This document shows, in pieces, positions 15,923 to 23,193 of a stretch of DNA of 64,000 bases. Location: the NCBI RefSeq assembly GCF_007827815.1, contig NZ_VITH01000012.1:1-64000 (forward strand). The letters are read 5' to 3'. Position 1 is the first letter of the stretch; each line of letters starts with the position of its first letter. The notes beneath the pieces are model-generated. The model was given only the letters and a program-made list of their open reading frames with translations. It was not told the origin of the DNA and ran no database searches. This DNA comes from Azospirillum brasilense (GTDB lineage: Bacteria; Pseudomonadota; Alphaproteobacteria; Azospirillales; Azospirillaceae). The position numbers and the translations under genes are program-made.

Positions 15923-16879
15923 TCAACCCTCCGTCCGCGGTTCCTTGGCCAGCACGGCGCGGGCGGCGTCGGCGTCCTGGACGATCTGGTCCTTCAGCTC
16001 GTTGAAGCTGCCGAACTTGCGCTCCGGCCGCAGGAACTCGATGAGCTGCACGCGCAGATGCTGGCCGTAGAGGTCGCCGTCGAAGTCGAGGATGTGGGTC
16101 TCCAGCCGTTCCACCGTTCCGCCCACGGTCGGGCGGCGGCCCAGGTTGGCGACGCCGTTGCGCCAGACCGTGCCGGCCCCCTGGTCCACTCCGGTGCGCA
16201 CCGCGTAGACGCCGAAAGCGGGGCGCAGATAGTCGGCCAGCTCGACGTTGGCGGTCGGGAAGCCGATGGTGCGACCCTTGTGGTCGCCATGCTCCACGCG
16301 CCCCTCGATCTCCCAGGGGGCGCCGAGCAGCCGGGCGGCCTCGCGCGGGTCGCCGGCGATCAGGGCGTCGCGCACGCGGGTGGAGGAGTAGACGCCGTCC
16401 GCATCGTCGGCCACCGGCCCGACCTCGGTCACGCCGAAGCCGTGGGCCGCGCCGGCCTGCCGCAGCAGGGCGGGGTCGCCGCCGCGGCCGTGGCCGAACA
16501 GGAAGTCGTAGCCGCAGACGACGTGCCGGACGCCGAGCCCGGCCACCAGATCCTCCTGGATGAAGGCGTCGGCGGTCTTGTGCAGGAAGCTCTCGTCGAA
16601 ATGGCAGACGAACAGCAGGTCGACCCCCAGCGCCTCGATGTGGCGGGCCTTGACGCGGAAGGGCGACAGGCGGAAGGGGGCGTCGTCCGGGCGGAAGACG
16701 GAGCGGGGGTGCGGCTCGAAGGTCATCACCGCCGACGGTGCGCCGAGATCGCGGGCGATCCGCTGGGCGGTGGCGATCACCGCCTGATGGCCGCGGTGCA
16801 CCCCGTCGAAGTTGCCAAGGGCGACGACGGCCCCGCGGGCGTCCTCCGGCAGGTCGGCGGTGTGTCGGAACAATCGCAT
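15923..16879 (-). CDS. ribF: Bifunctional riboflavin kinase/FAD synthetase
   Basis: RibF converts riboflavin to FMN and then FAD. The 318-residue product has the nucleotidyltransferase motif GNFDGVHRGHQ at about 22-32 and the second part of that site (VYSSTRVRDAL) near 163-173. The C-terminal riboflavin kinase domain carries GFPTANVEL, which holds the conserved PTAN motif. Length and domain order are standard. The next gene, a 58-residue small protein, follows within three bases. Confidence 0.96.
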   Translation of the reverse strand: MRLFRHTADLPEDARGAVVALGNFDGVHRGHQAVIATAQRIARDLGAPSAVMTFEPHPRSVFRPDDAPFRLSPFRVKARHIEALGVDLLFVCHFDESFLHKTADAFIQEDLVAGLGVRHVVCGYDFLFGHGRGGDPALLRQAGAAHGFGVTEVGPVADDADGVYSSTRVRDALIAGDPREAARLLGAPWEIEGRVEHGDHKGRTIGFPTANVELADYLRPAFGVYAVRTGVDQGAGTVWRNGVANLGRRPTVGGTVERLETHILDFDGDLYGQHLRVQLIEFLRPERKFGSFNELKDQIVQDADAARAVLAKEPRTEG

Positions 16880-17058
16880 GCGTCACGCCCTGATGGTCTG
16901 CGGGCCGCGGACGGCCCCCGGAAACGATGGCGGCCCGCCGGGGCGGGCCATGCCATGGGCGTCTTATATAGACCGGTGCCGGCGCGTGGTCTACGCACCG
17001 GCGACCGGCACATCGTTTCGATCTGTACAGGCTTGCCCGCCTTGAGGGTTTGGCGGGG

Positions 17059-17508
17059 TCAGCCGCGCGACGGAACCATCAGCAGGGCCTCGCCCTCGAT
17101 CACCACCGTCTCGCCGACGGTACAGACCGTGCGGACGACGACGCGGCGCTTCTCCGGGATCACCTCGGTGACGGTGGCGCGGGCGGTCACCGTGTCGCCG
17201 GCGCGGACCGGCGCCTTGAAGCGGACGGTCTGGCTCATGTAGATGGCGCCCGGACCCGGCAGCTTGGTGCCGAGAACGGCGGAGATGAAGCTGACGCTCA
17301 GCATGCCGTGGGCGATGCGGCCCTGGAACATGGTGCCGCTGGCGTATTCCTGGTTCAGGTGGACCGGGTTGGTGTCGCCGGAGATGCCGGCGAACAGCAC
17401 GATGTCCGCCTCGGTAACCGTCTTCGCGAAGGACGCCGTCATGCCGACGGTCAAATCCTCGATGCAGTGGCCCTCGTTGTCCTTCAGGACTTGGCGAACA
17501 TCATCCAT
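17059..17508 (-). CDS. MaoC-like (R)-specific enoyl-CoA hydratase, PhaJ type
   Basis: The 149-residue single hot-dog-fold protein carries the hydratase-2 motif: Asp and His in FAGISGDTNPVHLN. This family hydrates enoyl-CoA to (R)-3-hydroxyacyl-CoA and can feed beta-oxidation intermediates into polyhydroxyalkanoate synthesis. The start MDDVRQ was chosen because AAGGAA lies seven bases upstream; open codons before it are not conserved. The promoter region holds two TGC-N3-GC(A) sites like those in front of the two phasin genes at 40167 and 40920, which supports a PHA-related role. Other MaoC functions cannot be excluded from sequence alone. Confidence 0.8.
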   Translation of the reverse strand: MDDVRQVLKDNEGHCIEDLTVGMTASFAKTVTEADIVLFAGISGDTNPVHLNQEYASGTMFQGRIAHGMLSVSFISAVLGTKLPGPGAIYMSQTVRFKAPVRAGDTVTARATVTEVIPEKRRVVVRTVCTVGETVVIEGEALLMVPSRG

Positions 17509-17573
17509 ACCGCGGTTCCTTTTCATCAAGCACCGGCCGGAAGCGCCGGCCGTGCGGTGCGACAACACGTATG

Positions 17574-17617
17574 GTGCAATGCGATATATGCACTGCAACC
17601 ACGTGATGGCAACACGA
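17574..17617 (-). promoter_or_regulatory. Promoter with two PhaR-like sites for the MaoC gene
   Basis: On the reverse strand TTGCCA (17608-17613) is followed after about 17-18 bases by ATATAT/TATATC, a plausible sigma-70 pair. Two partial palindromes lie on it: ATGCACTGCAA (17588-17598) between the hexamers and GTGCAATGCG (17574-17583) just after the -10. Both have the TGC-N3-GC core seen at the phasin promoters. Confidence 0.5.
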
Positions 17618-17646
17618 CTCGCCTGAAAAAGTGAAAAAACCGCTAA

Positions 17647-17662
17647 CCTCTTTCGAAAGAGG
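17647..17662. promoter_or_regulatory. Perfect 16-bp palindrome CCTCTTTCGAAAGAGG
   Basis: This uninterrupted palindrome is in the divergent region between the MaoC gene and the short-chain dehydrogenase gene (17509-17884). It has no loop, so a dimeric regulator site is more likely than a terminator. The rest of this region, about 17663-17884, shows no gene or clear promoter. Confidence 0.4.
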
Positions 17663-17884
17663 AGGCAGTCGACGCGCTCCGCCTATTTCCCACCTATTTC
17701 CTGGGTCTCGGCGATTTCAGTTCCGTGACAGTAAAAGTACGGGGCGGGCAGTTAATATGTGTACTGACAATTCGTCTTGCTGCGCCGCGGAATGCGCGGC
17801 GGCTCGGGGGCTGACGGCTTGACTTCGCGCCGCGGCGGCCAACCGTCACCTTTCATCCCCCCGAACCGCGATGGAACCCGACCC

Positions 17885-18706
17885 ATGCCCCACCGCTTCG
17901 CGCTGGTCACCGGCGGCACCTCCGGCATCGGCGCCGGCTTCGCCCGCGCCTTGCCCACCGACACCGGCCTTCTGCTGGCCGCCCGAAACGCCGAGGCCCT
18001 CAACACCGCGAAGACGGAGCTGGAGTCCGCCGGGCGCCGGGTCGAGGTGCTGGCCACCGACCTGACCACCGACGCGGGGCGGGACGCGCTGATCCAGAAG
18101 GCCGAGACGCTGGAGATCGACCTGCTCATCAACAACGCCGGGTCCGGCGCCTTCGGACCGGTGCTCGACAACAGCCCGGAGGCGGAGCGGACGACGGTGG
18201 AGCTGAATGTGGTGGCGACCACGGTGCTGACCCGTGCGCTGCTGCCCGGCATGATCGAACGGGCGGCCCGCGACGGGCGGCGGGCCGGTCTGATCCTGCT
18301 GTCGAGCACGGCGGCCTTCCAGCCGATCCCGTTCCTTGGGACCTACTGCGCCAGCAAGAGCTTCGTCCTGGCCTATGGCGAGGCGTTGGCGACGGAGCTG
18401 AAGCGCAAGCCGGTGGATGTGCTGGTGCTGTGCCCCGGCGCCACCCGCACCGCCTTCGGCAAGCGGGCGGGCTTCGCCCTGAACGCGCTGCCGGGGGCCG
18501 CCGATCCGCTGGACGTGGCGCGGGAAGGGTTGCAGGCGCTGGGGCGCCGCACGGTGCATGTGCATGGCTTCGGCACCCGCAACATGCTGCGCCCCTTCCT
18601 GTGGTCGCGCCACGCGGCGTCGGACGGGCTGGGCGCGCTGCTGGCCGCCTTCGACCGGGGGCAGCGCGCCAGTCGGTCCGTCCGCACACCGCGAGAGGGG
18701 GCTTAG
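17885..18706 (+). CDS. Short-chain dehydrogenase/reductase
   Basis: This classical SDR of 273 residues has the NAD(P) glycine motif TGGTSGIG near the N-terminus, NNAGSG in the middle and the catalytic Ser ... YCASK (Ser in ILLSSTAAF, Tyr and Lys in TYCASK). The cofactor-specifying region AARNAEAL, with Arg after the second strand, favours NADP. The substrate cannot be told; short-chain acyl or alcohol oxidoreduction is likely. The start MPHRFALVTGG places the Rossmann motif at the normal distance. It is convergent with rlpA, and the stop codons overlap by four bases. Confidence 0.88.
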   Translation: MPHRFALVTGGTSGIGAGFARALPTDTGLLLAARNAEALNTAKTELESAGRRVEVLATDLTTDAGRDALIQKAETLEIDLLINNAGSGAFGPVLDNSPEAERTTVELNVVATTVLTRALLPGMIERAARDGRRAGLILLSSTAAFQPIPFLGTYCASKSFVLAYGEALATELKRKPVDVLVLCPGATRTAFGKRAGFALNALPGAADPLDVAREGLQALGRRTVHVHGFGTRNMLRPFLWSRHAASDGLGALLAAFDRGQRASRSVRTPREGA

Positions 18707-19320
18707 CGGTCGGAGCCCGAACCGCTCTGCCGGTCGGCGGCGGACGAACCCGAGAGGGCGGCGCCGCTGCCCTTCTTCTGCGAGCCGGGCTGTTCCGCCA
18801 CCTGCGTCTGGTCGGCCTTCTCGGCCTTGGCCTCGACCTTCTCCTTCACGGCCTCGGTCGGCTGTTCGGACGGCTTGGCCTCGACACGGACCGGGGCCAC
18901 GCCGTCCTCGATCATGTCGAGCTGCTTGGCGGCCTTCTTCGACAGGTCGATGACCCGACCGTCCACATAGGGGCCGCGGTCGTTGATGATGACGTCGATG
19001 CTCTTGCCGTTGTCCTGGTTGGTCACGGTGACCTTGCTGCCCAGCGGCAGCTCGCGCGAGGCGGCGGTCGGCTTGTTCTGGTCGAAGCGCTCGCCGCTGG
19101 CCGTCTTCTTGCCATGGAACGAGCCGCCGTAGAAGGACGCCTCGCCCTCGTGGACGAGCACCGGCTCGCCTTCGTCCGTGCGCTCCACGGCGATCGGCGG
19201 CACCGACGCGTCCTTGGGGCTTTGCGCTTTTGAGGAAGGCTGGGCCTGGGCGGCGGCCATGGGGGACAGGGTCAGGGACAGGGCGCAAAGCGCCATGGAC
19301 AGTGTACGCACCATGTGCAT
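18703..19320 (-). CDS. rlpA: RlpA-like protein, septal ring lytic transglycosylase family
   Basis: After a signal peptide (MVRTLSMALCALSLTLSP) the 205-residue protein contains a double-psi beta-barrel domain at about 55-145: GEASFYGGSFHGKKTASGE, then LPLGSKVTVTN and NDRGPYVDGRVIDLSKKAA. These match RlpA proteins, which act on denuded peptidoglycan at the septum. The C-terminal SPOR domain found in many relatives is absent; instead there is a 60-residue Lys/Glu/Gln/Ser-rich tail. GGGAGGT precedes the ATG by eight bases. The lipobox of classical RlpA is missing, so it is probably a soluble periplasmic protein. Confidence 0.85.
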   Translation of the reverse strand: MHMVRTLSMALCALSLTLSPMAAAQAQPSSKAQSPKDASVPPIAVERTDEGEPVLVHEGEASFYGGSFHGKKTASGERFDQNKPTAASRELPLGSKVTVTNQDNGKSIDVIINDRGPYVDGRVIDLSKKAAKQLDMIEDGVAPVRVEAKPSEQPTEAVKEKVEAKAEKADQTQVAEQPGSQKKGSGAALSGSSAADRQSGSGSDR

Positions 19321-19463
19321 TCGAATGTACCTCCCAATGGACCTCGACAACACCTGGGGGAGGACGGGGGTTCCACTGGATGGCCGGCGGATGGCCGCCG
19401 GACGCTGGACCCGCGCCGTGCGTTGATGCTTCAATCGTCCCGTCAGCGAGGGAGAGCGCAGGA

Positions 19464-20405
19464 ATGGCCGTGAGCGTGGCGGATCTGGGTGTGGAGCCAC
19501 GGTTCGGCTGGGTGACAATGGCGGACGGGACGCGGCTGCGCACCGCCCATTGGACGGCCACAAAAGTCCCGCCGCGCGGCGCCGCGCTGCTGCTGACCGG
19601 CCGGGCGGAGTTCATCGAGAAATACGCCGAGACGGCGGGGGAGATGCTGGCGCGTGGCTTCGAGGTCTTCGCCTTCGACTGGCGCAACCAGGGCCTGTCC
19701 GACCGGCCTCTGCCCAACCGGCAGATCCATCACCTGGACAGCTTCGACACGCTGGCCGGCGATCTCCACGAGGTGGTGGAGCAGCTGGTGAGGCCGCGGC
19801 AGCGCGGGCCGCTGCTGCTGGTCGCCCACAGCATGGGCGGGCTGGTCGCCCTGATGGCCCTGCTGCGCGACCCGGCCCTGTGCGACGCGGCGGTGCTGAC
19901 CGCGCCGATGTTCGACATCTTCACCGGCCCGGTGCCGCGCCGCATGGCGGTCTGGCTGGCCGAGCGCCTCTGCGCCCGCGGGCGGGCCGCCGAATACGCC
20001 TTCGGCCAGCACGACTACGATCCGGTGGAGGGGCTGTTCACCCCGGTCAACCCGATCACCTCTGACCCCCGCCGCTACGCCACCTACCACGACGCCTTCC
20101 GTGACCGGCCCGAGCTGCGGGTGGGCGGGGTCAGCTTCGGCTGGGTGCGGGCGGCCCTGCGCGCCTCCGACCACATCCGCTTCACCGCCCCGCTGGAGCG
20201 GGTGACGACTCCCATCCTGCTGCTCAGCGCCCCCGCCGACGCCGTGGTCCGCTCGGAGGCGCACCGGCTGGCCGCCGCCCGGCTGGGCAACGCCGTGCTC
20301 AAGGAGCATCCCGACGCCAAGCACGAGCTGCTGATGGAGCGCGACGACGTCCGAGACCGGGTGTGGGCGGATATCGACGCCTTCCTGGCGGCCCTCCATC
20401 TGTAA
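19464..20405 (+). CDS. Alpha/beta hydrolase, lysophospholipase-like
   Basis: The 313-residue product belongs to the serine alpha/beta hydrolases related to PldB and monoglyceride lipase. The nucleophile elbow is VAHSMGGLVA, the acid is the Asp in SAPADAVV and the His is in DAKHELLME. The oxyanion region LLLTGRAEFIEKY and DWRNQGLSDRP match the monoacylglycerol lipase group. There is no signal peptide, so it probably acts in the cytoplasm or at the inner membrane face. GCAGGA abuts the ATG, with GGGAGAG further upstream. A hypothetical gene follows 120 bases later on the same strand. Confidence 0.85.
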   Translation: MAVSVADLGVEPRFGWVTMADGTRLRTAHWTATKVPPRGAALLLTGRAEFIEKYAETAGEMLARGFEVFAFDWRNQGLSDRPLPNRQIHHLDSFDTLAGDLHEVVEQLVRPRQRGPLLLVAHSMGGLVALMALLRDPALCDAAVLTAPMFDIFTGPVPRRMAVWLAERLCARGRAAEYAFGQHDYDPVEGLFTPVNPITSDPRRYATYHDAFRDRPELRVGGVSFGWVRAALRASDHIRFTAPLERVTTPILLLSAPADAVVRSEAHRLAAARLGNAVLKEHPDAKHELLMERDDVRDRVWADIDAFLAALHL

Positions 20406-20525
20406 GTCGGGCATCCGTAAGCCGGGCTGTGCTAGGTCCTTGGTATGGGCGCCTGGGTATGGGCGTCCGCGCGCCCACATGAGGGACGCTTTGCGACCGC
20501 TTTTCTGTTCAAGGGTCTGCCTTCC

Positions 20526-21539
20526 ATGTCCGATTTCTGGAAAGAGTCCGGTTTCCATCTGCTGACGCGCGACGCCGACGGTTGGCTGACGGTCACGCCG
20601 GACTTCCTGCGCGCCTATCTGATGCGGCCGGAGATGCGCCCGCCCGAGGACGCCTGCGAGACCGAGCACACGCTGTTCGCCGGCCTGCTCGACGATCCCG
20701 CCCGCCCCGTCCCGCCGGGCATGGTCGAGGCGCTGGCCGACGCGGACGCGCGGGAGAACTGGGCGGTCTGGCTGGGCTTCCGCGACCGGCTGCTCGCCGC
20801 CGGCACGGTCGAGGGCTGCTACCTCCGCCTGTTCCGCGAGGGCGCGCGGGGCGTGCCGGGGCTGTTCATCGACCAGATGGCCCACGTGATCCTGCGCAAC
20901 CTGCTGGACGGCACGCCGTCGGGCCTGCGCGCGCGGGCGGGGGAACTGTTCTTCCGGCCCCAGACGGTGTCGGTGGACGATGGGCGCGTCCGGCTGGCCG
21001 ACAGCGAGACGGTGGAGATGCTGGCCGCGACCGGCGGCTTCGGCAGCCTGGGGCGGCTGGTGGTGGAGGCCGGGACCGCCCCGCGCTCCGTCGATCTCGA
21101 CATCCTCGACGAGACCAACCACCCCCACTATTGGGCGCGCGACTCGCGGCACGACACCGTGCTCGATGTGACCTTCGCCGCGGCCGGGCTGGACGCGCTG
21201 TGCCGCGTCCTGGAGGGCTGGGTGGCGCATTTCCTGGGGGTGGCGGTGTCGATCCATCCCGTGCAGCGGATCAGCGACGAGCGCTGGGTTTGGCATGTCG
21301 GGCTGGACGGGGAGGCCACGGCGATCCTCAACGACCTCTACAACGGAGCGGAGGTGGGGGAGGACCGGCTCGCCCGCATCCTGTCGCTGTTCCGGCTGGA
21401 GTTCGCCGATCCCGCGGCCATGCGCGCCGACATCGCCGGACGGCCCGTCTATCTGGCCCTGGCGATGACCGCCGACCGCAAGCTGCGCCTGAAGCCGCAG
21501 AACCTGCTGGTCAATCTGCCTCTGGCGCAGATGAACTGA
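20526..21539 (+). CDS. DUF6352-like conserved protein
   Basis: The 337-residue product starts MSDFWKESGFHLLTRDADG and contains no catalytic motif that I recognise. It resembles the alphaproteobacterial family DUF6352, whose N-terminus (FW..SGFHLL) and C-terminal segment (KPQNLLVNLPLAQMN) are conserved. Members have no known function. No signal peptide or membrane segment is visible. The start was set at the ATG that gives the family N-terminus; 27 upstream codons are open. Confidence 0.7.
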   Translation: MSDFWKESGFHLLTRDADGWLTVTPDFLRAYLMRPEMRPPEDACETEHTLFAGLLDDPARPVPPGMVEALADADARENWAVWLGFRDRLLAAGTVEGCYLRLFREGARGVPGLFIDQMAHVILRNLLDGTPSGLRARAGELFFRPQTVSVDDGRVRLADSETVEMLAATGGFGSLGRLVVEAGTAPRSVDLDILDETNHPHYWARDSRHDTVLDVTFAAAGLDALCRVLEGWVAHFLGVAVSIHPVQRISDERWVWHVGLDGEATAILNDLYNGAEVGEDRLARILSLFRLEFADPAAMRADIAGRPVYLALAMTADRKLRLKPQNLLVNLPLAQMN

Positions 21540-21637
21540 CCGATAATCCTATAACCGTACTTTCGGTGTGACTATCTGCCGCCCCGGCTGCGGGTGGGCG
21601 ACGGCTTATAAGGATGTTTCCTGAAGGGGGAAACGTC

Positions 21638-22102
21638 ATGCAATTAAACACAACGCAGCCGAAGACGATGAAGCCGAACCTTGCCGACCCGCGCTGGCAG
21701 ACGATGGAGTGGCAGAACGGCTTCGGCGTCGGGAACGCCGTGATCGACGCCGACCACAAGCGTCTGTTCGAATTGTTCAACGAATTCGTCACCGCGGTGA
21801 ACGAGTTCCGCGCCGACAGCGAAATCCAGGATGTGCTGGGGGACCTGCTCGACTACACCGACACGCATTTCGACCGGGAAGAGACGCTGATGCGCGAGCA
21901 CGGCTATCCCGATTACGCCGTCCACAAGGCGCTGCACGACAGCTTCGTCCGCCAGCTGCACGACGTGAACAGCGCTCTGGACGCGGGTGGGGAGAAGGGC
22001 GCCTTCGTGCTGGGCTTCCTCGCCAAGTGGCTGTCGGGCCACATCCTGGGCGTCGACATGAAGCTGGGCGCCTACCTGCGCGAGCGCGGCGTGGAGGCGT
22101 AA
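21638..22102 (+). CDS. Bacteriohemerythrin
   Basis: This is a non-haem diiron oxygen-binding protein of 154 residues. The seven metal ligands of the four-helix bundle are visible: His in DADHKRLF, His and Glu in DTHFDREET, the two His in VHKALHDSF, and His and Asp in GHILGVDMK. Bacteriohemerythrins carry oxygen or sense it in microaerophilic bacteria. GGGGGAAA lies upstream of MQLNTTQPK, which sets the start. A strong hairpin follows the stop. A second hemerythrin is encoded at 27037. Confidence 0.93.
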   Translation: MQLNTTQPKTMKPNLADPRWQTMEWQNGFGVGNAVIDADHKRLFELFNEFVTAVNEFRADSEIQDVLGDLLDYTDTHFDREETLMREHGYPDYAVHKALHDSFVRQLHDVNSALDAGGEKGAFVLGFLAKWLSGHILGVDMKLGAYLRERGVEA

Positions 22103-22105
22103 AAG

Positions 22106-22142
22106 GCAAAGCCCCTCCCCCGGGGTGGGAGAGGGGCTTTGC
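22106..22142. terminator. Bidirectional hairpin between hemerythrin and PRC-barrel genes
   Basis: GCAAAGCCCCTC pairs perfectly with GAGGGGCTTTGC around a 13-base loop. It lies between convergent genes. The T-runs are only part of the stem, so termination efficiency is uncertain. Confidence 0.6.
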
Positions 22143-22152
22143 AGCCTGATGG

Positions 22153-22650
22153 TTACTGCTTGTTCGACTCGCCGCTGTGCTTCGGGCCGCGGTTCAGCGA
22201 AGTCATGCTGTCGTTGTACTGGAACTCCGGCATGTCGCGCACGCTCGCCTGGGTGACGTCGCGCAGCGTGATCGGGCCGTTGCCCGGCAGCACGTCGGCC
22301 AGCGCGATGTCGGCCGCGATCTCCTTGCCGCCGATGCCGAGGAAGCCGCCGCTCTGGATCACCAGGAGCTGCGCGTTGCCGTCCGGGCCGAGAATGACGT
22401 CGGTCACCTTGCCGACCTTCTCGCCGTCCGCCCCGATCACCGTGCGGCTCATCAGATGCTCGACGCTGGCGCCGCCCGTGGCGTTGCCTGTGGGGCCGGC
22501 CGGCCGGGCGCTCTGGCCCTGGTCCATGATGACCGAGTTGGGGGCCTGGGAGCTCGGGGCCTGGGTGGAGCCGCCGGTGCCGGTCTGGGCCGCGGCGGCG
22601 CCGGTCATCAGCGCCAGGGCGGACAGGGTCGCGATCACCGTCTTGTGCAT
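22153..22650 (-). CDS. Secreted PRC-barrel domain protein
   Basis: A signal peptide (MHKTVIATLSALALMTGAAA) is followed by a Gln/Ser/Pro-rich linker and one PRC-barrel at about 63-125, with the pattern GADGEKVGKVTDVILGPDGN and FLGIGGKEIAAD. Secreted PRC-barrel proteins of this kind are common in alphaproteobacteria as stress-associated periplasmic proteins; the ligand is unknown. GAGGAGAG precedes the ATG. It is monocistronic and convergent with the hemerythrin gene. Confidence 0.85.
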   Translation of the reverse strand: MHKTVIATLSALALMTGAAAAQTGTGGSTQAPSSQAPNSVIMDQGQSARPAGPTGNATGGASVEHLMSRTVIGADGEKVGKVTDVILGPDGNAQLLVIQSGGFLGIGGKEIAADIALADVLPGNGPITLRDVTQASVRDMPEFQYNDSMTSLNRGPKHSGESNKQ

Positions 22651-23010
22651 GGAAGCTCTCCTCGTTGCACGAAACCGACCCTTCCAACCGGGGAAGGCGG
22701 GAAAGGTCACGCGGGGAGCCCTGTGACATCCTGCGGCTGATATCGTGCGGCGACTCGGGACGCGCTTTGAGAGGCCTCGCCACGGGGCCGGTCCAGCGGG
22801 CAAAAGTGGGTCTGCGGGTGTGGGAGCCGGAGAAGGGCGTACCGCCGATTCGCCCCCCGTGGCTCCTGCGGTCGGAGGGGGCCGGCGACCCCGCGAAAGT
22901 GACGGATTCCTTACAGAAATCGGGCGCCGGAGGCGTTCGGCGCGGGACTAGATGTGGGGGTGGGGTGATTTTTCCCGGGAACCGCCGGCGGCTTGGTCCG
23001 TTGACCTGAC
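22651..23010. other. Gene-free region between the PRC-barrel gene and nrdJ
   Basis: I see no gene, no RNA gene and no cobalamin riboswitch in this GC-rich divergent stretch. It ends at the regulatory elements directly upstream of nrdJ. Confidence 0.5.
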
Positions 23011-23094
23011 GCGCCATATCTAGGAGGTGGCTCCGCGTCAAGCACACAATATCTTGGGCCGGGCCTTGCTTGGTCCAAAGCTTGAGGCTAGGAT
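23011..23094 (+). promoter_or_regulatory. nrdJ promoter with two NrdR-box-like sites
   Basis: TTGCTT (23066-23071) and TAGGAT (23089-23094) are spaced by 17 bases. Upstream lie two related 16-mers, GCGCCATATCTAGGAG (23011-23026) and ACACAATATCTTGGGC (23044-23059), which share ATATCT(A/T)GG and are 33 bases apart, about three helical turns. The second fits the known NrdR box (ACAC-A/T-ATAT ...) over its first nine positions. NrdR is the usual repressor of ribonucleotide reductase operons. Confidence 0.5.
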
Positions 23095-23193
23095 GCGCAC
23101 CAACATACAGGGTGTTGCGTTCGTCAGCCAGCGCGAGCTGCGCCGCACGGAGCGCGACACCTTTGTTCGCCAGCCAGAGGGAGCACGAGTCAC

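Noticed and set aside
22651..23193. Cobalamin riboswitch before nrdJ
   Set aside because: No B12-box-like core or the expected series of stems was found, although such switches control nrdJ in some other phyla.
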